Shown here: positions 6,489-10,144 of the stretch, one piece after another
Numbering within the stretch: position 1 is the stretch's first letter
Layout of the letters: each line of letters begins with the position of its first letter
NCBI GenBank assembly: GCA_034434895.1
Contig: DAOTYI010000297.1
Span: forward strand, 1 to 10,144
Direction of reading: 5' to 3'
DNA: 10,144 nt
Origin: DAOTXL01 sp034434895
Lineage (GTDB): Bacteria > Chloroflexota > Anaerolineae > JAAYZQ01
Made by a program: the position numbers and the translations under genes
Notes under the pieces: generated by a model
What the model was told of the DNA's origin: nothing
Databases searched by the model: none
Seen by the model: the letters and a program-made list of their open reading frames with translations, nothing else

Positions 6489-6924
6489 ACAAACATACGC
6501 CGCTGCCGGCGGCGTGGTGGTAGATGCCGCCGGCGAGCGCGTCCTGGTCTTGTTGCGCCCCGGCCGCCTGGGGCCGGACGGGCAACCGGAGGTACGATTG
6601 CCCAAGGGCCACATCGAGTCGGGTGAAAGCCGCGAGCAAACTGCCTTGCGCGAAGTGCAGGAAGAGGCCGGACTGTCGGGGCTGACGATCCTGGCCGACC
6701 TGGGCCAGCAGACGGTCGAGTTTGACTGGCAGGACAGTCATATCATCCGCGATGAATCCTATTTTCTGATGGCCCTGGCGGGGGATGAAGACACTCTCTG
6801 CCCCGAAAAGCAGTTCGAACGCCGGTGGTTGACCTGGGAAGAGGCACTGGCGCGGCTCACGTTCGAGGCCGAACGGGAATGGGTCCGGAAGGCCCGGCAG
6901 GCGTGGCAGAAACGCCTTCTCTGA
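6478..6924 (+). CDS. Nudix hydrolase
   Basis: 148-residue cytoplasmic hydrolase of X-linked nucleoside diphosphates. The complete Nudix box is present: Gly44, Glu50, then REVQEEAGL at 58-66, fitting GX5EX7REUXEEXGU. The preceding LPKGHIESGE and the N-terminal AAGGVVVD are typical of the fold. The ATG overlaps the last 11 bases of the second aldolase-Fae gene in another frame, so translation is probably coupled; AGGAGG (6450-6455) is rather far upstream. The lysine in KGHIE and the general outline recall diadenosine-polyphosphate or inositol-phosphate-type members, but the substrate cannot be fixed. The tight overlap suggests it is the last gene of the operon. Confidence 0.93.
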   Translation: MHRRQTYAAAGGVVVDAAGERVLVLLRPGRLGPDGQPEVRLPKGHIESGESREQTALREVQEEAGLSGLTILADLGQQTVEFDWQDSHIIRDESYFLMALAGDEDTLCPEKQFERRWLTWEEALARLTFEAEREWVRKARQAWQKRLL

Positions 6925-6957
6925 AAAGTCTATTCCCTGGTGGTCTTCAGACCGGCC

Positions 6958-7182
6958 CTACAGAATGTCGCCGATGAGCACACCGAGCAGACCGACGATC
7001 ACCCCCAGGTGAAGAAGCAGGTTCCCATCGGTAAACAGAAACAGCACAAAGCCGACCTGTCCGGTGGCCGGTACCAAAGCATAGATCACGCAGCGCACGA
7101 TAAAGTTCAGGATCACCAGGGCCACACCGATGAGAACCGGCAGGCCACGGACCATCGCCAATTTATCGAGAAAACGACTCAT
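6958..7182 (-). CDS. Small two-helix membrane protein, unknown function
   Basis: 74 residues, convergent with the Nudix gene, leaving 33 bases between the stops. Hydrophobic segments at about 14-36 (LPVLIGVALVILNFIVRCVI) and 55-74 (LLLHLGVIVGLLGVLIGDIL) should cross the membrane; the middle stretch (GFVLFLFTDG) is also non-polar. The protein ends directly after the second helix. An AAGGGGG run about ten bases before the ATG can serve as Shine-Dalgarno. No family recognised. The long hydrophobic pattern on this strand, and no competing frame, support it as a real gene. Confidence 0.65.
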   Translation of the reverse strand: MSRFLDKLAMVRGLPVLIGVALVILNFIVRCVIYALVPATGQVGFVLFLFTDGNLLLHLGVIVGLLGVLIGDIL

Positions 7183-7211
7183 GCTGCATCCAACCCCCTT
7201 CGCCCTCCGGC

Positions 7212-7340
7212 CTCAGAGCCAGTCTGAAACGCTCACCACAAAGACACAAGGCCATAAAGGAACACGAAGGAAACGGATAAAAAACCGCATGGTGCCCTTG
7301 GTGTCCTTTGTGTCTTGGTGGTTTTCAGACAAGCTCTCAG
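7212..7340. repeat. ~130-bp palindromic element (copy A)
   Basis: An imperfect inverted repeat. The outer ends are CTCAGAGCCAGTCTGAAAC (7212-7230) and GTTTTCAGACAAGCTCTCAG (7321-7340). The inner arms are CACCACAAAGACACAAGG and CTTTGTGTCTTGGTGG. The core around 7261-7288 (AACACGAAGG, AAACGGATAAAAAACCGC) is the reverse complement of the core of the element at 9220-9338. No reading frame for a transposase is present. It resembles a MITE or a large REP-like element. Confidence 0.8.
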
Positions 7341-7402
7341 TAGATGGAAATTTGTGCCCCCTGGCGGTCTGGGTCCGCCGAGAAATGCGGGTTGCTGTAC
7401 CC

Positions 7403-7430
7403 GTAGGACAACTGCTCGCAGTTGTCCTAC
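7403..7430. repeat. 28-bp perfect palindrome (13-2-13)
   Basis: GTAGGACAACTGC (7403-7415) and its exact complement (7418-7430) flank TC. It lies 35 bases beyond the stop of the TPR gene on the minus strand, but no T-run follows in that direction, so termination is not well supported. It shares geometry and end sequence with the palindrome at 707-734. The remaining bases of 7341-7465 show nothing I can assign. Confidence 0.7.
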
Positions 7431-7465
7431 AATGAGCAACGCATCTTCGGGCGGACCGTTTCACC

Positions 7466-9112
7466 TCAGGCCGGTGTGGAACCCAAGGCCGCCGGTCGCA
7501 TGCTGCCCAGCGAAGGATCGAGCTCGACCGCCCGGTTCAGATCCCGGCTGGCCTTATCATATTCCCCCTTGCTGCCATAGGCCAGGCCCCGATTGTAGTA
7601 GGCGATGGCCAGGTTGGGGGCCAGGACGATAGCCCGATCCAGGTCACGGATGGCCAGCTCATACTCGCCCAACTTTTCGTAGGCCGAGCCCCGGTCGGCC
7701 AGGGCCGAGGCCAGGCCCGGATCGAGCTCCAGCGCCTGATCCAGGTCTTCAATCGCCCGACGGTACTCCCTCATGGCAGCGCGTGCTTTGCCCCGGGCAT
7801 GGAAGGCGGCCGCATTCTTGGGTTGAAGTTCAATAACCTGGCTGTAATCGGCAATAGCCTGCCAATGCTTCTCCAGCGCCAGATAGGTATTGCCCCGCGC
7901 CATGTACGCCGGCGCAAAGGCCGGGTTCAGTTCAATGGCCCGGTTAAAGTCACTCAGGGCCTCTTCATACATCTCCAGTTGGTGTCGCACCCGGCCCCGG
8001 TGATAGAACGGCTCATAGCGCTGCGGAGCCAGCATACAGCTCCGATCCAGGTCGTTCAATGCCCACTGCGAATCGCCCAGGAAGGCACGGGCAACACCCC
8101 GGGCCGCATAGGCTCCGGCGTGACTGCTGTTGAACTCTATGACCCGGTTCTGGTCCTGGAACGCCTTGTCATACTCCCCTAATTCGGCATAGAGCAACCC
8201 TCGGCGATAATAGCCTTCTACAAAGCTTGAATCCAGACGCAGGGCTTTGCTATAATCCTCCAGAGCACGCTTACTTTCGCCCAGATGCTCCCGCAGCAGG
8301 CCGCGATAGAGATAAGCCCACGGTGTTTCGGCCAGCTTCAGGGCACGTTCCAGGTCCTGCACGGCCAACTGGTGACGGCCCAGAGCGTGATTGACGACGG
8401 CCCGATCGATCATCGCTTCCGGGTCATTGGGCGCCGCTTCAGCCGCCCGGTCATAGTGGGTCAGGGCCCGCTCATACTGGCCCAGATAGTAACAGGCCCG
8501 GCCCAGCCGGAGCAACTCACCTGCCCGCTGTTGCAACTGCAAAGAGCTTTGACCTCTCCTGACCGAAGCAGAACCGACCAGCTCAATCCGCTCCAGTTGA
8601 GAAACGATCTGTCGCCATTCTCCCCGCACGGCAGGCAGCAGCTCGGGCGCATCGAGGATCGTCAGCGTGCTCAGCGACACGCCGCTGCGCCGTTGTAGTT
8701 CTTCAAACTGAGCCCACAGGCGGGTTTTCTCCTCGCGGATCAGGTCCTCACGCAGCTCCAGTTCTGAGAGCAGACCACGGCGCTCCTCTTTGAGCTGGCT
8801 GATCTCCTGGTTCAACACTGCTACCTCTTTGGCCTGTAACCGCTCCAGCCGCTGCCATTGACGCTCGAAAGCGCTGCTCTGCCTCCCCAGGCTCAGCGCC
8901 CACACCAGTTCGATCAACCCCACCAGCAAGAGGGTGGCCACCGGCCCCCACCGCCCGATATTCAGGTCAATGACCAGATAGTAAATCCACGCCTCGACAA
9001 ACGCCGGATGAGGCAGCCATCCCCGCCACCAGGGCCAAAAGACAACCGCCACCACGACGAGTCCAACGATGACCAGCAGGGAAAGCCAGAACCTCCATCT
9101 TCCTTTTCGCAT
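7466..9112 (-). CDS. Membrane-anchored TPR-repeat protein
   Basis: 548 residues. Two hydrophobic helices near the N-terminus (about 9-28 and 55-76) anchor it. A charged coiled coil follows (about 80-140, rich in Glu, Arg, Leu and Gln), then a spacer. From about 197 to 535 there are ten 34-residue TPR units with the usual pattern (A..RG.AY..LGEY..A..DL.RAIELDP). TPR arrays bind other proteins, so this is probably a scaffold or assembly factor on the membrane; the partner is unknown. The start is set at 9112 because AGGAGG (9121-9126) then lies eight bases upstream; the ATG at 9118 would leave only two. The last 12 residues are not TPR. It is flanked on both sides by copies of the palindromic element, and its direction matches hflX upstream. 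Confidence 0.9.
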   Translation of the reverse strand: MRKGRWRFWLSLLVIVGLVVVAVVFWPWWRGWLPHPAFVEAWIYYLVIDLNIGRWGPVATLLLVGLIELVWALSLGRQSSAFERQWQRLERLQAKEVAVLNQEISQLKEERRGLLSELELREDLIREEKTRLWAQFEELQRRSGVSLSTLTILDAPELLPAVRGEWRQIVSQLERIELVGSASVRRGQSSLQLQQRAGELLRLGRACYYLGQYERALTHYDRAAEAAPNDPEAMIDRAVVNHALGRHQLAVQDLERALKLAETPWAYLYRGLLREHLGESKRALEDYSKALRLDSSFVEGYYRRGLLYAELGEYDKAFQDQNRVIEFNSSHAGAYAARGVARAFLGDSQWALNDLDRSCMLAPQRYEPFYHRGRVRHQLEMYEEALSDFNRAIELNPAFAPAYMARGNTYLALEKHWQAIADYSQVIELQPKNAAAFHARGKARAAMREYRRAIEDLDQALELDPGLASALADRGSAYEKLGEYELAIRDLDRAIVLAPNLAIAYYNRGLAYGSKGEYDKASRDLNRAVELDPSLGSMRPAALGSTPA

Positions 9113-9132
9113 CGGCATTGCCTCCTCGCTTT

Positions 9133-9205
9133 GTTCACCGCAGAGACGCAGATATCGGTTTTCTCCGCAACCTCAGCGCTTCGGCGGCGAGTTCAGACCG
9201 TGAAC
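9133..9205. repeat. Possible repeat with GTTCACCG / CGTGAAC ends
   Basis: GTTCACCGCAGAGACGCAG opens and CCGTGAAC closes a GC-rich, weakly self-complementary stretch just upstream of the TPR gene. CCGCAGAGACGCAG is a phrase I associate with dispersed intergenic repeats. There is no second copy in this window, so support is limited. Confidence 0.3.
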
Positions 9206-9219
9206 CATCGCTGTCGGAT

Positions 9220-9338
9220 CAGAGCTTGTCTGAAAACCAGCAAGGCCCAAAGGGCACCAAAGGCACCACGCGGTTTTTATTCGTTTCCTTCGTGTTCCTT
9301 TGTGGCCTTTGTGGTAAGCTTTTCAGACCGGCTCTCAG
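9220..9338. repeat. ~120-bp palindromic element (copy B), reverse orientation to copy A
   Basis: Ends are CAGAGCTTGTCTGAAAAC (9220-9237) and CTTTTCAGACCGGCTCTCAG (9319-9338). Inside are AAGGGCACCAAAGGCACCA, a T-rich centre (CGGTTTTTATTCG) and CCTTTGTGGCCTTTGTGG. It aligns along almost its whole length with the reverse complement of 7212-7340. The right end contains the hflX stop codon (9335-9337), so the insertion boundary lies at the gene's 3' end. Confidence 0.8.
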
Positions 9339-10144
9339 ACTAAATAAGGCCGGAGATGCTCCAGCCAGCGACGGGGCAGGTAGCCCTCCAGGATCGTTCC
9401 CTGTTCGTTATGCGTTGCCTTGATCACGCTACCCCGCTCATGGAAAAGGGCAGCCACATCCCCCCGGGTGTATGGCACCTGGACCTTAATATAGAGCAAC
9501 CCTTCGGCCAGAACCTGCTCTACCCGCTCCAGGAGGTCCGGCAGGCCCAGCCCCTGGGCAGCCGAAATCGCCACGCTGTTGGGGAATTCGGCCAGCCAGC
9601 CTTCCGTCACCGTCGGATCGGGCAGCCGGTCAATCTTGTTCAGAGCGACAAGAACAGGCCGGTCCACCACCCCCAGGTCGGCCAGTGTCTCCATCACCGT
9701 TTCACTCTGCAACAGAGCGTTGGGATGGGTGATGTCCACGACATGGAGGATCAGGTCCGCTTCGTGGATCTCCTCCAGGGTGGCCCGGAAGGCGGCGATC
9801 AGCTCCGTCGGCAGCTTTTGGATAAAGCCCACTGTATCGGAAAAGATCACCTCCCGGCCGCCAGGCAGGGCCACCCGGCGCGAAGTCGGGTCCAGGGTGG
9901 CAAACAGCCGGTCCTCGGCCAACACATCGGCGCCGGACAGGGCATTGAGCAGGGTTGACTTGCCGGCGTTGGTATAGCCCACAATCGCCACCACCGGCAC
10001 CGCCATCCGCGCCCGATGGCGACGGTGCAGCCGACGATGTCGGCGCACCTCTTCCAGTTCCTGGCGGATGTGGGCGATGCGCCGGCCGATCTCCCGCCGG
10101 TCCACCTCAAGCTGTGTCTCGCCAGGTCCCCGCAGGCCCACACC
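9335..10144 (-). CDS. hflX: GTPase HflX (C-terminal part, cut by window edge)
   Basis: 269 residues are visible; the frame stays open to the window edge, so the N-terminal domain (roughly 180 residues in known HflX) lies outside. HflX is a ribosome-associated GTPase that splits stalled or heat-damaged ribosomes. Visible landmarks: GLRGPGETQLEVDRR at the start, a charged helical linker, the P-loop GYTNAGKST (G1), DPTSR in the switch I region, DTVGF (G3), NKID (G4) and a SAA motif (G5). After the G domain comes the short C-terminal domain ending RPYLV. The GTG and ATG-like codons near the edge are internal, because GLRGPGETQLE is an internal family motif. The stop codon overlaps the end of a palindromic element. 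Confidence 0.93.
   Translation of the reverse strand, partial: GVGLRGPGETQLEVDRREIGRRIAHIRQELEEVRRHRRLHRRHRARMAVPVVAIVGYTNAGKSTLLNALSGADVLAEDRLFATLDPTSRRVALPGGREVIFSDTVGFIQKLPTELIAAFRATLEEIHEADLILHVVDITHPNALLQSETVMETLADLGVVDRPVLVALNKIDRLPDPTVTEGWLAEFPNSVAISAAQGLGLPDLLERVEQVLAEGLLYIKVQVPYTRGDVAALFHERGSVIKATHNEQGTILEGYLPRRWLEHLRPYLV

Noticed and set aside
6942..6953. GGTCT-TC-AGACC hairpin between the convergent Nudix and membrane-protein genes
   Set aside because: The five-base stem with a two-base loop and no T-tract is too weak to call a terminator.

Overview
The window is GC-rich, densely coded bacterial DNA. It is probably from a member of the Chloroflexota (Anaerolineae-like). This placement is inferred from a secreted beta-sandwich-type protein with a Pro/Thr linker, a long membrane-anchored TPR protein, and intergenic palindromic repeats of a kind common in that phylum. 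No rRNA or marker gene is present to confirm it.

Layout. 1-680 (minus): 5' part of a secreted protein, cut by the window edge. 681-1018: intergenic DNA with two inverted repeats and a promoter. 1019-1339 (plus): MazG-type NTP pyrophosphohydrolase, followed by a GC hairpin. 1567-6924 (plus): a probable operon behind a good sigma-70-like promoter. It holds a two-helix membrane protein, an unrecognised 422-residue protein, two tandem paralogues that each fuse a DapA/NanA-type class I aldolase to a formaldehyde-activating-enzyme (Fae) domain, and a Nudix hydrolase overlapping the last fusion. Two gene relics sit inside this operon: a DUF4258-like start, and the tail of an Rpn-type nuclease. 6958-7182 (minus): small membrane protein. 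7212-7340 and 9220-9338: two copies, in opposite orientation, of a ~120-130 bp palindromic element, flanking a TPR membrane protein (7466-9112, minus). 9335-10144 (minus): HflX GTPase, cut by the right edge.

The centre of interest is the pair of aldolase-Fae fusions. Fae condenses formaldehyde with tetrahydromethanopterin. In archaea Fae is known fused to hexulose-6-phosphate synthase, an aldolase that handles formaldehyde. Here the partner is instead a pyruvate-type Schiff-base aldolase. That suggests a different formaldehyde- or aldehyde-producing or -consuming reaction coupled to capture by the Fae domain. The two Fae domains have lost different active-site residues, so they may work together in a mixed oligomer or may have left the classical reaction. 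The 422-residue protein directly upstream is a candidate partner enzyme. The chemistry is inference; the domain assignments rest on motifs read directly from the translations.
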